Assembly: GCF_009817885.1 (NCBI RefSeq)
Contig: NZ_CP041764.1
Span: 1,922,001 to 1,986,000 of the forward strand
Direction: 5' to 3'
Length of the DNA stretch: 64,000 nt
Source of the DNA: Serratia rhizosphaerae
GTDB lineage: Bacteria > Pseudomonadota > Gammaproteobacteria > Enterobacterales > Enterobacteriaceae
In this document: one piece after another, positions 24,697 to 33,814 of the stretch
How the letters are laid out: the number at the start of each line of letters is the position of its first letter
Position numbering within the stretch: position 1 is the stretch's first letter
Notes under the pieces: model-generated
Databases searched by the model: none
What the model saw: the letters and a program-made list of their open reading frames with translations, nothing else
Told to the model about the DNA's origin: nothing
Position numbers and translations under genes: made by a program

Positions 24697-25827
24697 TCAG
24701 GCGAGGAAGCTCAAAATAGTGTGAATCACCGTGCGTTGGTTAACATCAGACATGTTGTAATACAGCGGCAGACGCACCAGACGCGCGCTCTCGCTGCTGG
24801 TGAAGCGGTCCTCACCGGCAAAATGGCCGAACTTCTCGCCCGCAGGGCACTCATGCAGCGGAATATAGTGGAATACTGCCATAATTTCCGCTTCTTTCAG
24901 GTAGTTGATAAACGCCGTGCGATCCTGCACATCTTTCAGCTTGATGTAGAACATATGGGCGTTATGGCGGCAGTCCTTCGGCACTACCGGCAGCTCAATG
25001 CGTCCGGCGTCGGCCTGCGGCTTCAGCGCGTCGTAATAGTTCTGCCACAGCTTCAGACGCCGCTGGTTAATGCGTTCCGCCGCTTCCAGCTGCGCCCACA
25101 GGTAGGCCGCCTGCAAATCGGCCATCAGATAGCTGGAGCCGATATCGCGCCAGGTATATTTATCCACCTGGCCGCGGAAAAACTGGCTGCGGTTGGTGCC
25201 TTTCTCGCGAATGATTTCGGCCCGGTCAATCAGCGCCGGATCGTTGATCAGCGTCGCGCCGCCTTCGCCGCCCGCGGTATAGTTTTTGGTTTCATGGAAG
25301 CTGAACGCGCCGATATGGCCGATGGTGCCCAGCGCCTTGCCCTTGTAGGTCGACATCACGCCCTGCGCGGCGTCTTCCACCACGAACAGGTTGTACTTTT
25401 TCGCCAACGCCATAATGGCGTCCATTTCACAGGCAACGCCGGCGTAGTGCACCGGTACGATCGCGCGGGTTTTCTCGGTGATGGCCGCTTCGATTTTACT
25501 TTCATCGATATTCATCGTATCCGGACGTACGTCGACAAACACGATGGTGGCGCCGCGCAGCACAAAGGCGTTGGCGGTGGAAACAAAGGTAAAGCTTGGC
25601 ATGATCACTTCATCGCCCGGCTGGATGTTCAGCAAAATCGCCGCCATCTCCAGCGATGCAGTGCAGGACGGCGTCAGCAGCACTTTGTGCGCGCCAAAGT
25701 GCTGCTCCATCCACTGCTGACAGCGGCGGGTAAAACCGCCGTCGCCGCACAGCTTCCCGCTGCTCATGGCAGCCTGCATATAGTCGATTTCCGTGCCAAC
25801 AACCGGTGGTGCGTTAAATGGAATCAT
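24697..25827 (-). CDS. wecE: WecE, dTDP-4-keto-6-deoxyglucose transaminase
   Basis: WecE (RffA) is a PLP-dependent aminotransferase of the DegT/DnrJ/EryC1 family that makes dTDP-4-amino-4,6-dideoxygalactose for the Fuc4NAc residue of ECA. The start MIPFNAPPVVGTE gives 376 residues, equal to E. coli; the 25 codons open upstream lack homology. The PLP lysine is in SFHETKNYTAGGEGG (near residue 181), preceded by the VVEDAAQG aspartate motif. Its start lies inside the end of wecD (14-base overlap). Its substrate depends on RmlA/RmlB activities that are not encoded in this cluster. Confidence 0.97.
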   Translation of the reverse strand: MIPFNAPPVVGTEIDYMQAAMSSGKLCGDGGFTRRCQQWMEQHFGAHKVLLTPSCTASLEMAAILLNIQPGDEVIMPSFTFVSTANAFVLRGATIVFVDVRPDTMNIDESKIEAAITEKTRAIVPVHYAGVACEMDAIMALAKKYNLFVVEDAAQGVMSTYKGKALGTIGHIGAFSFHETKNYTAGGEGGATLINDPALIDRAEIIREKGTNRSQFFRGQVDKYTWRDIGSSYLMADLQAAYLWAQLEAAERINQRRLKLWQNYYDALKPQADAGRIELPVVPKDCRHNAHMFYIKLKDVQDRTAFINYLKEAEIMAVFHYIPLHECPAGEKFGHFAGEDRFTSSESARLVRLPLYYNMSDVNQRTVIHTILSFLA

Positions 25828-26548
25828 GTGAACCTCTGTATAACCAATACGCGGTGCTGTCGATAACGGCACCGTGCCGTTGATAGAGCCGTAGCGCGGC
25901 AATATTACTTATCTGTGTCGCCACCCGCAGGCGCTGTAATTGTTGTTGCTGACACCAGCCGACGGCCGCGGCCATCAGCCGGGCGCCAATACCCTTACCG
26001 CCTGCGCCGGGGAACGCGGCCAGCAGGCCGATGCGCGCCTCATCACCGCCGATATCGCGCAGGCTGACAAATCCTTCCGGCTGTCCGCGGCGATCGAGCG
26101 CCAGCAGGCAAAGATGGTCAAACGTGCCGAGCACCGCTTTCTCAATCCAGGTAGCGTAAAACCGTCCGCTGTCCGCCGGCGGATACCATGGCGCGCGAAA
26201 ACGGCTGGCGGCAAACGCCTGCGCGGCGGCCGCCTGTAAAACGGGAATATCGCCGGCCGTCGCCGGCCGTACGTCAGATGCCGGAGTATAAGCACATTCC
26301 ATGCCAAGATTAATGACCAGATCGATTTCGCCCTCCACCAGCCGGAAGTCCAACCTGGTCAGTACATCGGCGATATCAAGGCGGTGAGAAGGGATTTTGG
26401 CCTGAACCAGCGTAAAGCGATCCAGTTCGGCGGCGGTCAGCGGCGGCGCTGACTCGGCAATATTCAGCCTGGCGCTGTTAATGCGGAAATAGTCGCTTTC
26501 CCAGGTTAACGGGTCGACGGTAGCGCGGAGAATCATAGCGTTATCCAT
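25814..26548 (-). CDS. wecD: WecD, dTDP-fucosamine acetyltransferase
   Basis: WecD (RffC) N-acetylates dTDP-4-amino-4,6-dideoxygalactose with acetyl-CoA to give dTDP-Fuc4NAc. It is a GNAT-fold enzyme of 244 residues against 224 in E. coli. Shared features are the LTWESDYF start region, RFRAPWY (substrate side), FYATWIEKAVLGTFDH, the acetyl-CoA loop GAGGKGIGARLM and the C-terminal STAYWLYR. Two ATG codons four apart (26548 and 26536) are possible starts, and the ribosome site is weak. An extra C-terminal tail (GSHDSI) overlaps wecE. Directly upstream is wecC, not rffH as in E. coli. Confidence 0.92.
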   Translation of the reverse strand: MDNAMILRATVDPLTWESDYFRINSARLNIAESAPPLTAAELDRFTLVQAKIPSHRLDIADVLTRLDFRLVEGEIDLVINLGMECAYTPASDVRPATAGDIPVLQAAAAQAFAASRFRAPWYPPADSGRFYATWIEKAVLGTFDHLCLLALDRRGQPEGFVSLRDIGGDEARIGLLAAFPGAGGKGIGARLMAAAVGWCQQQQLQRLRVATQISNIAALRLYQRHGAVIDSTAYWLYRGSHDSI

Positions 26549-26590
26549 TCAGTTTATGACCGACGTCTGCGCCAGAGTATGAGGAACAAA

Positions 26591-26614
26591 CTCCGCCCCG
26601 GTGACGAGGCGGAG
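26591..26614 (-). terminator. Terminator-like hairpin between wecC and wecD
   Basis: On the minus strand CTCCGCC and GGCGGAG pair across a 10-base loop, followed by TTTGTT. It lies eight bases after the wecC stop, in the 73-base gap where E. coli has rffG and rffH. It may partly uncouple the wecD-wecG genes from wecA-wecC transcription. Confidence 0.5.
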
Positions 26615-26621
26615 GCGGCGC

Positions 26622-27884
26622 TTAACGCCAGACGCCTTTGGTATCGACGATCCAGTTTTGCTTAACGGCTTCCGGCGCGATAGCCTTGAACTCGTTGTGA
26701 TCCACCAGCATCACCAGCACATCGGCCTGCTGCAGCGCATCGCTGAGGCTTTTCAACGTGACCTGGCCGGCCAGCGCTTTCGGCAGTTGCTCCACGTTCG
26801 GCTCCACTGCCAACGTTTCACCCTGATGCCACTCGGCAATCAGTTGCGTGACTTCGACCGCCGGGCTTTCACGCAGGTCATCGATATTGGGTTTGAAGGC
26901 CAGACCGAAGCAGGCGATTTTCAGCTCGGACGCCCGCTTGTCGGTGGCTGCCAGGCAATCTGCCACCGCCGCTTTCACGCGGTCGACCACCCACAGCGGC
27001 TTGCCGTCGTTGACCAGCCGCGCCGTATGGATCAAACGCGCCTGCTGCGGGTTCTGCGCCACGATAAACCATGGATCGACGGCGATACAGTGGCCGCCGA
27101 CACCCGGGCCGGGCTGCAGGATATTGACGCGCGGATGGCGGTTGGCCAGACGAATCAGCTCCCAGACGTTGATCCCCTGATCGGCGCAGATCAGCGACAG
27201 TTCATTGGCGAAGGCGATATTGACGTCACGGTAGCTATTTTCCGTCAGCTTGCACATTTCCGCGGTGCGCGAGTTGGTGATCACGCATTCGCCTTCCAGG
27301 AAAATTTTATACAGCGCGCTGGCGCGCTCGGAGCATTTTGGCGTCATGCCGCCGATGACGCGGTCATTCTGAATCAGTTCCACCATCACCTGCCCCGGTA
27401 ATACGCGCTCCGGGCAGTAGGCGATGTTGATGTCCGCCTCTTCGCCGGCGTCCTGCGGGAAGCTCAGATCGCTGCGCGCCTGCGCCAGCCACGCGGCCAT
27501 CTGTTCGGTGGCGCCTACCGGCGACGTCGATTCCAGAATCACCAGATCGCCCTTTTTCAGCACCGGCGCCAGCGATTTGGCGGCGGACTCCACAAAGGCC
27601 AGATCCGGCTCGTGATCGCCCTTGAACGGCGTCGGCACCGCGATCAGGAAGGCATCCGCCGCTACCGGCTTGTTCACCGCCTGCAGATAGCCGCCGTCGA
27701 CCGCCTCCTTCACGACTTTATCCAGATCCGGTTCAACGATGTGAATTTCACCACGGTTAATGGTTGCCACCGCGTGCGCATTGACATCAACGCCAATGAC
27801 GTTCTTCTTGCGTGAGGCAAACGCTGCCGCCGTCGGCAGACCGATATACCCCAGGCCGATAACTGAAATCGTGTCAAAACTCAT
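26622..27884 (-). CDS. wecC: WecC, UDP-ManNAc dehydrogenase
   Basis: WecC oxidises UDP-N-acetyl-D-mannosamine to the uronic acid with two NAD+ reductions, supplying ManNAcA for ECA. The 420 residues match the E. coli length. The N-terminal Rossmann motif is VIGLGYIGLPTAAAFA, the catalytic-lysine region is KLTENSYRDVNIAFANEL, and the PGPGVGGHCIAVDPWF box contains the catalytic cysteine, as in all UDP-glucose/ManNAc dehydrogenases. It overlaps wecB by four bases. It is followed by a hairpin and then wecD. Confidence 0.97.
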   Translation of the reverse strand: MSFDTISVIGLGYIGLPTAAAFASRKKNVIGVDVNAHAVATINRGEIHIVEPDLDKVVKEAVDGGYLQAVNKPVAADAFLIAVPTPFKGDHEPDLAFVESAAKSLAPVLKKGDLVILESTSPVGATEQMAAWLAQARSDLSFPQDAGEEADINIAYCPERVLPGQVMVELIQNDRVIGGMTPKCSERASALYKIFLEGECVITNSRTAEMCKLTENSYRDVNIAFANELSLICADQGINVWELIRLANRHPRVNILQPGPGVGGHCIAVDPWFIVAQNPQQARLIHTARLVNDGKPLWVVDRVKAAVADCLAATDKRASELKIACFGLAFKPNIDDLRESPAVEVTQLIAEWHQGETLAVEPNVEQLPKALAGQVTLKSLSDALQQADVLVMLVDHNEFKAIAPEAVKQNWIVDTKGVWR

Positions 27885-29011
27885 AATGTCACCTGATAAT
27901 TCTTTAACGCTTCGAGGATACGCTGGCAGGCATGACCATCGCCGTAAGGGTTATGCGCCCGGCTCATTGCATGATATTCGTTTTCATCCGTCAGCAGGCG
28001 ACCCACCGCAGCGACAATGGTCGCCACGTCGGTGCCAACCAGACGCACAGTGCCGGCGTCAACCGCTTCCGGGCGTTCGGTGGTTTCACGCATCACCAAT
28101 ACCGGTTTGCCAAGCGATGGCGCTTCCTCTTGAATACCACCGGAGTCCGTCAGAATAATGGTCGATTTGGCCATCAGATAAACGAACGGCAGGTAATCCT
28201 GCGGATCAATCAGCATGATGTTGTCGATGCCTTTCAGAATGCGGTTAACCGGTTCACTGACGTTCGGGTTCAGGTGCACCGGGTACACCACCTGCACATC
28301 AGGGTGCTGACGAGCGATTTCCGCCAGCGCGCTGCAGATTCGCTCAAAACCGCCGCCGAAGCTCTCGCGGCGATGGCCGGTAACCAGAATCAGTTTTTTA
28401 TCGTCATCAAGGAAAGGATAACGCTGCGCCAGTGCCTCACGCTGCCGCGCATCGCTCATCACGCGGTCGCGCACCCAGAATAACGCGTCAATCACCGAGT
28501 TGCCGGTGACAAAAATCTGGCTGTCCGGTACCCGTTCACGCAACAGATTCTGGCGTGAATTCTCCGTCGGCGCAAAATGGAACATCGCCAGGTGACCGGT
28601 CAGCGTGCGGTTGGCCTCTTCCGGCCAGGGGGAATAGAGATCGCCGGTACGCAGCCCCGCTTCGACATGGCCGACCGGAATACGCTGGTAAAACGCCGCC
28701 AGGCTGGTGGCCAGCGTGGTGGTGGTATCGCCGTGCACCAGCACCACGTCCGGTTTAAACGCTTCCAGAACGCCCTTCAGCCCTTCCAGGATACGACAGG
28801 TGATTTCGGTCAGCCCCTGCCCCGGCTGCATGATATTGAGATCGTAATCGGGAACAATTTCAAATAAGCGCAAGACCTGGTCCAACATCTCGCGATGCTG
28901 CGCGGTCACACAGACTCTTGCTTCAAAGGCTTCGTCCTGAGCCAAGGCATGTACCAACGGCGCCATTTTAATGGCTTCAGGTCGGGTGCCGAAAACGGTC
29001 AACACTTTCAC
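27881..29011 (-). CDS. wecB: WecB, UDP-GlcNAc 2-epimerase
   Basis: WecB is the non-hydrolysing 2-epimerase converting UDP-GlcNAc to UDP-ManNAc. The GTG at 29011 gives MKVLTVFGTRPEAIKMAPLV and 376 residues, identical in length to E. coli. The frame is open 14 codons further upstream without homology. Conserved elements are CVTAQHREMLDQVL, VHGDTTTT, HVEAGLRTGD, TGHRRESFGGGFE and the UDP-binding DSGGIQEEAPSLGKPVLVMR. It is the first enzyme of the ManNAcA branch, downstream of wzzE and coupled to wecC by a four-base overlap. Confidence 0.97.
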   Translation of the reverse strand: MKVLTVFGTRPEAIKMAPLVHALAQDEAFEARVCVTAQHREMLDQVLRLFEIVPDYDLNIMQPGQGLTEITCRILEGLKGVLEAFKPDVVLVHGDTTTTLATSLAAFYQRIPVGHVEAGLRTGDLYSPWPEEANRTLTGHLAMFHFAPTENSRQNLLRERVPDSQIFVTGNSVIDALFWVRDRVMSDARQREALAQRYPFLDDDKKLILVTGHRRESFGGGFERICSALAEIARQHPDVQVVYPVHLNPNVSEPVNRILKGIDNIMLIDPQDYLPFVYLMAKSTIILTDSGGIQEEAPSLGKPVLVMRETTERPEAVDAGTVRLVGTDVATIVAAVGRLLTDENEYHAMSRAHNPYGDGHACQRILEALKNYQVTL

Positions 29012-29095
29012 AGCGGATCTCTTTTGGTCAGTTAGTCGCAGACAAACCTGCAAAGAGGGCGCTTACGCGCCCATCAACGAATTATTATAATATTT

Positions 29096-30151
29096 TCAAT
29101 TGCGCGGACGACGAACCAAGGCCACCCCGGCGCCGGCCATCGCACCGATAGCGCCCCACAGGATCAGCCAAAATACTCTTCTTGGACTATCACGTTTTAC
29201 CGGTTCTTCCGGCGTACGCAAATAGCGGTAAGTCTGAAACTGCTTATCCAGCGTCGGCCCGACATTCAGCGTCGCCAGCATGGCGCGGTTCTGATCGTAG
29301 TCCAAATCATAGCTCGGACCGGAGGCTTGTAAACCTTCCAGACGCGCCTGCAGCATCGGCTTGCCCAGCAGGAACAGATCGGAATCCGGCAGCTGTTCGG
29401 CCGGCGTGTCGGTCTGCGTACGGGCGATACCCTGTCGTTCGGCGATTTTCAGCGCCTGCTGCACCGAGTTCAGCTGACGCTTATAAATCGCGTCCGCCAC
29501 CGCCTCCTGCCGTTTAACCTGTGCTTTCATTGAGGTGGTGCGCGCCGCCCAGGCGCCCTGAATCTCTTCGTTCAGGTGCAGCGCCGCGCGATGGCTGGCG
29601 AACAGCACATACTCACGGAGTAAACGATTGGCATCCAGCGCCGTTTCAGCCGTCAGTTTAACCCCGTCGTTCGGCGATTTTTTGTCATCACGCGGCGTAA
29701 ATTGAATATTGGCGATCAATTCGTCGAGTAACGCGGCATCGGCGCGCTCATCACCTTCCTGCCGCTGCTTGTAGTAATCACTCTGCAGCCAGAAATCGCG
29801 CCGGGTATCGTAGGCCGCCAGCTGCATAATGAACTCTTGGTAGGCTTCGTCGGCAATGCTCGGCTGTTCGGCTGGCACGGCCGGGGTGGTGCGCACATCC
29901 AGATTACGCAGGAACTGCTGTTGGGAGTAATATCCCCCCAGCGCATTGACCGTCGGCCGATCGGTAATCGCCGTTGCGCTCCACTCCTGCTTGACCAGGT
30001 AGGAGACCGCCAGCGCGACCGCTGCAAACAAGACGGCGATACCGATAATCCAGGCTTTGCCGCGCCATAAAGTGCGACACAATCCACGAATATCGAGTTC
30101 GTTATCAACCGCCGGGTGGTTCTTGTCTGACGTTGTATCTGGAATCATCAC
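29096..30151 (-). CDS. wzzE: WzzE, ECA chain-length regulator
   Basis: WzzE is a polysaccharide co-polymerase that sets ECA chain length and helps form cyclic ECA. The 351 residues (348 in E. coli) have two membrane helices (about residues 34-52 and 325-345) flanking a large periplasmic, partly coiled-coil domain. The proline-rich second helix region (RTPEEPVKRDSPRR) and TDRPTVNALGGYYSQQQFLRNLD are family signatures. A second ATG one codon in is equally possible as start. It partners with WzyE, whose gene is frameshifted in this sequence. Confidence 0.95.
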   Translation of the reverse strand: MMIPDTTSDKNHPAVDNELDIRGLCRTLWRGKAWIIGIAVLFAAVALAVSYLVKQEWSATAITDRPTVNALGGYYSQQQFLRNLDVRTTPAVPAEQPSIADEAYQEFIMQLAAYDTRRDFWLQSDYYKQRQEGDERADAALLDELIANIQFTPRDDKKSPNDGVKLTAETALDANRLLREYVLFASHRAALHLNEEIQGAWAARTTSMKAQVKRQEAVADAIYKRQLNSVQQALKIAERQGIARTQTDTPAEQLPDSDLFLLGKPMLQARLEGLQASGPSYDLDYDQNRAMLATLNVGPTLDKQFQTYRYLRTPEEPVKRDSPRRVFWLILWGAIGAMAGAGVALVRRPRN

Positions 30152-30169
30152 TGCCCAAAAGCCTCTGGT

Positions 30170-31252
30170 TTAAGGTACTTGCTTATTATCCATCGAGCGA
30201 CGCATACGACGTTTGATGCGCTTGATGTAACGCGCAACGCGCCAGGCTCGCTTAATGCAATAACCGTAGAACAGAAATGCAAGCAAGAACAATGCCAACA
30301 TGAACCATTCCGGGATAAATGTTAACCATTCGCCCAGTACGCCGATCGCCGCCAACAGGGCGGCAGCCAGGGTTATCAGCACAAACGCCTGCCGCGGCGT
30401 AAAGCCGGCGCGCATAATCAGGTGGTGGATATGCTGCCGATCGGGGGAGAACGGGCTCATGCCTTTGCGCAAACGACGATACATAATGGCGATCATATCC
30501 ATCAGCGGAATCGCGATAATCCACAGCGCGGTTACCGGGCGAATCGCCGGCGTCTGGCCTTGTGAACTTTGCAGCAGCAGCCAGATCGCGGTAAAGCCGA
30601 TCAGCGTGCTGCCGGCGTCACCCATAAACACTTTATAGCGACGACCGAGAATGCCCAGGTTCAGCAAGATATAGGGAACGATGGCGGCAATCATGGCAAA
30701 ACACCAGAACGCCAGCTCAGCATGCCCGCTGAAGTACAGCAGCACGCCCAACGCGCCGAACGACACGCAGGACAAACCGCCCAGCAAGCCGTCGATACCA
30801 TCTACCATATTGAAGGCGTTAATCGCCGCCCACACCGCAAACAGCGTCAGCAGATAACCGAACGGCCCCAGCTGCATTTCCCATCCGCCCAGGATATAAC
30901 CAAAGCTGTGCAGATACAGGCCGGCAAATACCATCATCACCACGCCGACCAGCGCCTGAACAAAGGCGCGGATTTTTACGCTGATGTCAAAACGGTCATC
31001 CAGAGCGCCGACAAATACCAACAAACCGGCGCAGGCGAGATATAACTGACTGTGTGCAATCGTTTGGTCAGAGATCAGGAAGGCGAAACACAACCCGGCA
31101 TAAACCGAAATCCCCCCGACCAACGGAATTAACCCCTGATGTCGTTTACGGTAATTAGGCTTATCAACCAAACCAACCCGCTTTGCCACCTTGCGGGCAA
31201 CAAATAAAAACGCCAAGGAGAATAAAAAAACAAATAGAATTTCAGTACTCAT
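30170..31252 (-). CDS. wecA: WecA, UDP-GlcNAc:undecaprenyl-phosphate GlcNAc-1-P transferase
   Basis: WecA (Rfe) is an integral membrane enzyme of the MraY/WecA family that makes GlcNAc-PP-undecaprenol, the first lipid intermediate of ECA and of many O antigens. The 360 residues contain about eleven membrane helices. The catalytic DDRFD and NAFNMVDGIDGL motifs and the HIHH box near the C terminus (SPDRQHIHHLIMRAGF) are present. It heads the ECA cluster, 18 bases before wzzE. The 304-base gap to rho contains the rho terminator and presumably the ECA promoter, but no JUMPstart/ops element. Confidence 0.96.
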   Translation of the reverse strand: MSTEILFVFLFSLAFLFVARKVAKRVGLVDKPNYRKRHQGLIPLVGGISVYAGLCFAFLISDQTIAHSQLYLACAGLLVFVGALDDRFDISVKIRAFVQALVGVVMMVFAGLYLHSFGYILGGWEMQLGPFGYLLTLFAVWAAINAFNMVDGIDGLLGGLSCVSFGALGVLLYFSGHAELAFWCFAMIAAIVPYILLNLGILGRRYKVFMGDAGSTLIGFTAIWLLLQSSQGQTPAIRPVTALWIIAIPLMDMIAIMYRRLRKGMSPFSPDRQHIHHLIMRAGFTPRQAFVLITLAAALLAAIGVLGEWLTFIPEWFMLALFLLAFLFYGYCIKRAWRVARYIKRIKRRMRRSMDNKQVP

Positions 31253-31508
31253 GTGAGTAGTTCACTGTTAACAGATCTCTGAGAAGATAGGGCAGCTTAA
31301 CACCGGATAAACCTAGCACCAGATGTCTCCGCTTCCTTTCAGTCATTTCCTATGACAAACGCGATTGAGTTTCATTACACGATTTGTCATTCCCCACTTT
31401 GGACCTTAAGCATCACCAATGGACAAGTATACAAATCCGATCAAACACGCCGCAGCCGAAAAAGTAAATTAAATTTCTATTTCTGCCGCGTATCCTATCT
31501 GCCAAAAG
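31253..31508. other. Intergenic region, probable ECA operon leader
   Basis: No ORF is supported here. On the minus strand the DNA is AT-rich with a TATACT near 31430 but without a well-placed -35 box, so the wecA promoter cannot be fixed. Read-through from rho is possible. Confidence 0.4.
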
Positions 31509-31537
31509 CAAAAAACGCCACGGCTTGGCGTGGCGTT
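31509..31537 (-). terminator. Intrinsic terminator of rho
   Basis: The inverted repeat AACGCCAC / GTGGCGTT, 20 bases after the rho stop, is followed by six T residues on the minus strand. Confidence 0.88.
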
Positions 31538-31556
31538 AGTTAAATTTTTTACGTAA

Positions 31557-32816
31557 TTATGAGCGCTTCATCATATCGAAGAACTCATCATTGGTTTTCG
31601 TCATCGCCAATTTATTAATGAGGAACTCCATCGCATCGATCTCCCCCATCGGGTGGATAATCTTGCGCAGGATCCACATCTTCTGCAGCTCTTCAGAACT
31701 GGTGAGCAGCTCTTCCTTACGGGTACCGGAGCGGTTGTAATCAATCGCCGGGAAGACACGTTTTTCCGCAATTTTACGCGACAGGTGCAGTTCCATGTTA
31801 CCGGTGCCCTTGAACTCTTCGTAAATCACTTCGTCCATCTTCGAACCGGTATCCACCAGCGCAGTAGCGATAATGGTCAGGCTGCCGCCCTCTTCCACAT
31901 TACGCGCCGCGCCGAAGAAGCGCTTCGGACGGTGCAGGGCGTTGGCATCCACACCACCGGTCAGCACCTTGCCGGAGGCCGGCACCACGGTGTTGTAGGC
32001 ACGCGCCAGACGGGTGATGGAGTCAAGCAGGATAATGACGTCCTTCTTGTGCTCAACCAGACGTTTAGCCTTTTCAATCACCATTTCCGCAACCTGCACG
32101 TGGCGGGAAGCCGGTTCATCGAAGGTAGAGGCGATCACTTCACCCTTCACCAGACGCTGCATCTCGGTCACTTCTTCCGGACGTTCGTCGATCAGCAGCA
32201 CCATCAGCACACAATCCGGATGGTTGTAGGCGATGCTCTGGGCAATGTTCTGCAGCAGCATGGTCTTACCGGCTTTCGGCGGCGCGACGATCAGGCCGCG
32301 CTGGCCGCGACCGATCGGCGATGCCAGATCCAGTACGCGAGCGGTCAGGTCTTCGGTTGAACCGTTGCCGCGCTCCATACGCAGACGCGAGTTGGCGTGC
32401 AGCGGCGTCAGGTTTTCGAACAGAATTTTGCTGCGGGCGTTTTCCGGTTTGTCGTAGTTGACTTCGTTAACCTTCAGCAGGGCAAAGTAACGTTCGCCTT
32501 CTTTTGGCGGACGAATCTTACCGGAAATGGTGTCACCTGTACGGAGGTTGAAGCGGCGGATTTGGCTAGGGGATACGTAGATGTCGTCGGGGCCTGCGAG
32601 GTAGGAACTGTCTCCGGAACGGAGGAAACCAAATCCATCCTGCAATATCTCCAGCACGCCATCACCGAAAATATCCTCTCCGCTTTTCGCATGCTGCTTG
32701 AGAATGGAAAAGATAATGTCCTGCTTACGCATGCGGGCCAGGTTTTCCAGCCCCATATTTTCGCCGAGTGTGATCAGGTCAGAAACCGGCGTGTTCTTTA
32801 ATTCGGTAAGATTCAT
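31557..32816 (-). CDS. rho: Transcription termination factor Rho
   Basis: Rho is the hexameric RNA-dependent ATPase that ends transcription of untranslated RNA. The 419 residues equal E. coli. The N-terminal RNA-binding OSB fold (about residues 48-118) includes GFGFLRSGDSSYL. The ATPase core has Walker A IVAPPKAGKTMLLQ, the DERPEEVTEMQR segment with the catalytic glutamate, Walker B VIILLDSITRLARAYN, and the R-loop near AIDYNRSGTRKEELL. It is preceded by an unusually long untranslated leader, where autoregulation by premature termination is expected. Confidence 0.98.
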   Translation of the reverse strand: MNLTELKNTPVSDLITLGENMGLENLARMRKQDIIFSILKQHAKSGEDIFGDGVLEILQDGFGFLRSGDSSYLAGPDDIYVSPSQIRRFNLRTGDTISGKIRPPKEGERYFALLKVNEVNYDKPENARSKILFENLTPLHANSRLRMERGNGSTEDLTARVLDLASPIGRGQRGLIVAPPKAGKTMLLQNIAQSIAYNHPDCVLMVLLIDERPEEVTEMQRLVKGEVIASTFDEPASRHVQVAEMVIEKAKRLVEHKKDVIILLDSITRLARAYNTVVPASGKVLTGGVDANALHRPKRFFGAARNVEEGGSLTIIATALVDTGSKMDEVIYEEFKGTGNMELHLSRKIAEKRVFPAIDYNRSGTRKEELLTSSEELQKMWILRKIIHPMGEIDAMEFLINKLAMTKTNDEFFDMMKRS

Positions 32817-33355
32817 AGTGGTGGGTTCTTAAAATCGGGGTATGTCTCGAACTTTAACGTGAATAGTATGGCAGCGTGATGTTCCCGCATCGGGATTTTC
32901 GTGCCTGTTTACTGGACGTTCAATCACCGGGCCGCTTAGCCGTCGTGGTAAGAGATGGCTTACATTGGACGCGCACGCTGGCGGTTTAGGATCGAAGGTG
33001 CCTTAAAACTGATTTTTGCAAAACCATTGATTGTCAACGCGCGGGCCAAGTCCAAGTATGAAGACAACGCCGATGCTATGACACAGAGTAACGCTTTAGA
33101 TTCAAACTCTTTAGACTTAAAACTTCGGGCAAGTTCTATATGCAGTGTGATTAAACTTAACACGCTTCTCGGCGGGCGTCTATAGCCGCCGCAAGCAAAC
33201 TGCATCTTTAGTCGCAGACGCGCCATGTTTACCCACATCGCCGTGCGGAGCCTGCCTGGAGAGCCGCGGACATTGCCGCCGAAAACCGGAAAAATTGGGC
33301 CGGCGCCGATGCGAAGACTCGCGACCGGACGCCAGACCCGGGGCATCCCGCCCGG
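32817..33355 (-). promoter_or_regulatory. rho leader and promoter region
   Basis: These 539 bases between trxA and rho hold no recognised gene. E. coli has a small ORF, rhoL, and a leader of about 250 bases in which Rho ends its own transcript; I could not match rhoL here. A perfect TTGACA (33032-33037, minus strand) lacks a good -10. A 128-codon open frame (32960-33346) has no recognised features and is probably chance. The stretch 33000-33180 is AT-rich relative to its neighbours. Confidence 0.5.
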
Positions 33356-33682
33356 TTACAGATTGGCGGTCAGGAAATCTTTCAGCTGACCTTTGGACAG
33401 TGCGCCCACTTTGGTCGCCGCCACTTCACCGTTCTTGAACAGCAACAGCGTTGGGATGCCGCGGATACCGTACTTAGGTGCGGTAGCCGGGTTCTCGTCG
33501 ATGTTCAGTTTGCTGATAGTCAATTTGCCGTCGAACTCTTCGGCAATTTCATTAAGAATCGGAGCAATCATCTTGCACGGACCACACCACTCAGCCCAGA
33601 AGTCGACCAGGATTGGCCCTTCGGCATTCAGCACCTCTGTAGCAAAGCTGTCGTCAGTCAGGTGAATAATTTTATCGCTCAT
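33356..33682 (-). CDS. trxA: Thioredoxin 1 TrxA
   Basis: TrxA is the cytoplasmic dithiol reductant for ribonucleotide reductase, PAPS reductase and methionine sulfoxide reductases. The 108 residues differ from E. coli (109) mainly by loss of the final alanine. The active site is WCGPCK (Cys33, Cys36), with the cis-proline in RGIPTLLLFKNG. It is divergent from rhlB with 132 bases between starts, and upstream of rho. Confidence 0.98.
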   Translation of the reverse strand: MSDKIIHLTDDSFATEVLNAEGPILVDFWAEWCGPCKMIAPILNEIAEEFDGKLTISKLNIDENPATAPKYGIRGIPTLLLFKNGEVAATKVGALSKGQLKDFLTANL

Positions 33683-33814
33683 GTTCTACTCCACAGGATT
33701 ATGTCTACCTTGTTGGTGTAGCATTAAACCAACTCAAGGTGATTTTATTTCACCGCGTTTATTTCAACGGATGTGCTTTCGTAAAGCAATAGTTAGCTGA
33801 TATTCTACCACACT

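Noticed and set aside
31253..31508. JUMPstart/ops element before the ECA cluster
   Set aside because: I looked for the GGCGGTAGCGTG core expected of RfaH-controlled polysaccharide operons and did not find it.
32960..33346. 128-codon frame in the rho leader
   Set aside because: It has no homology that I recognise, no good ribosome site and uneven codon use. Treated as chance, though noted in the rho leader entry.
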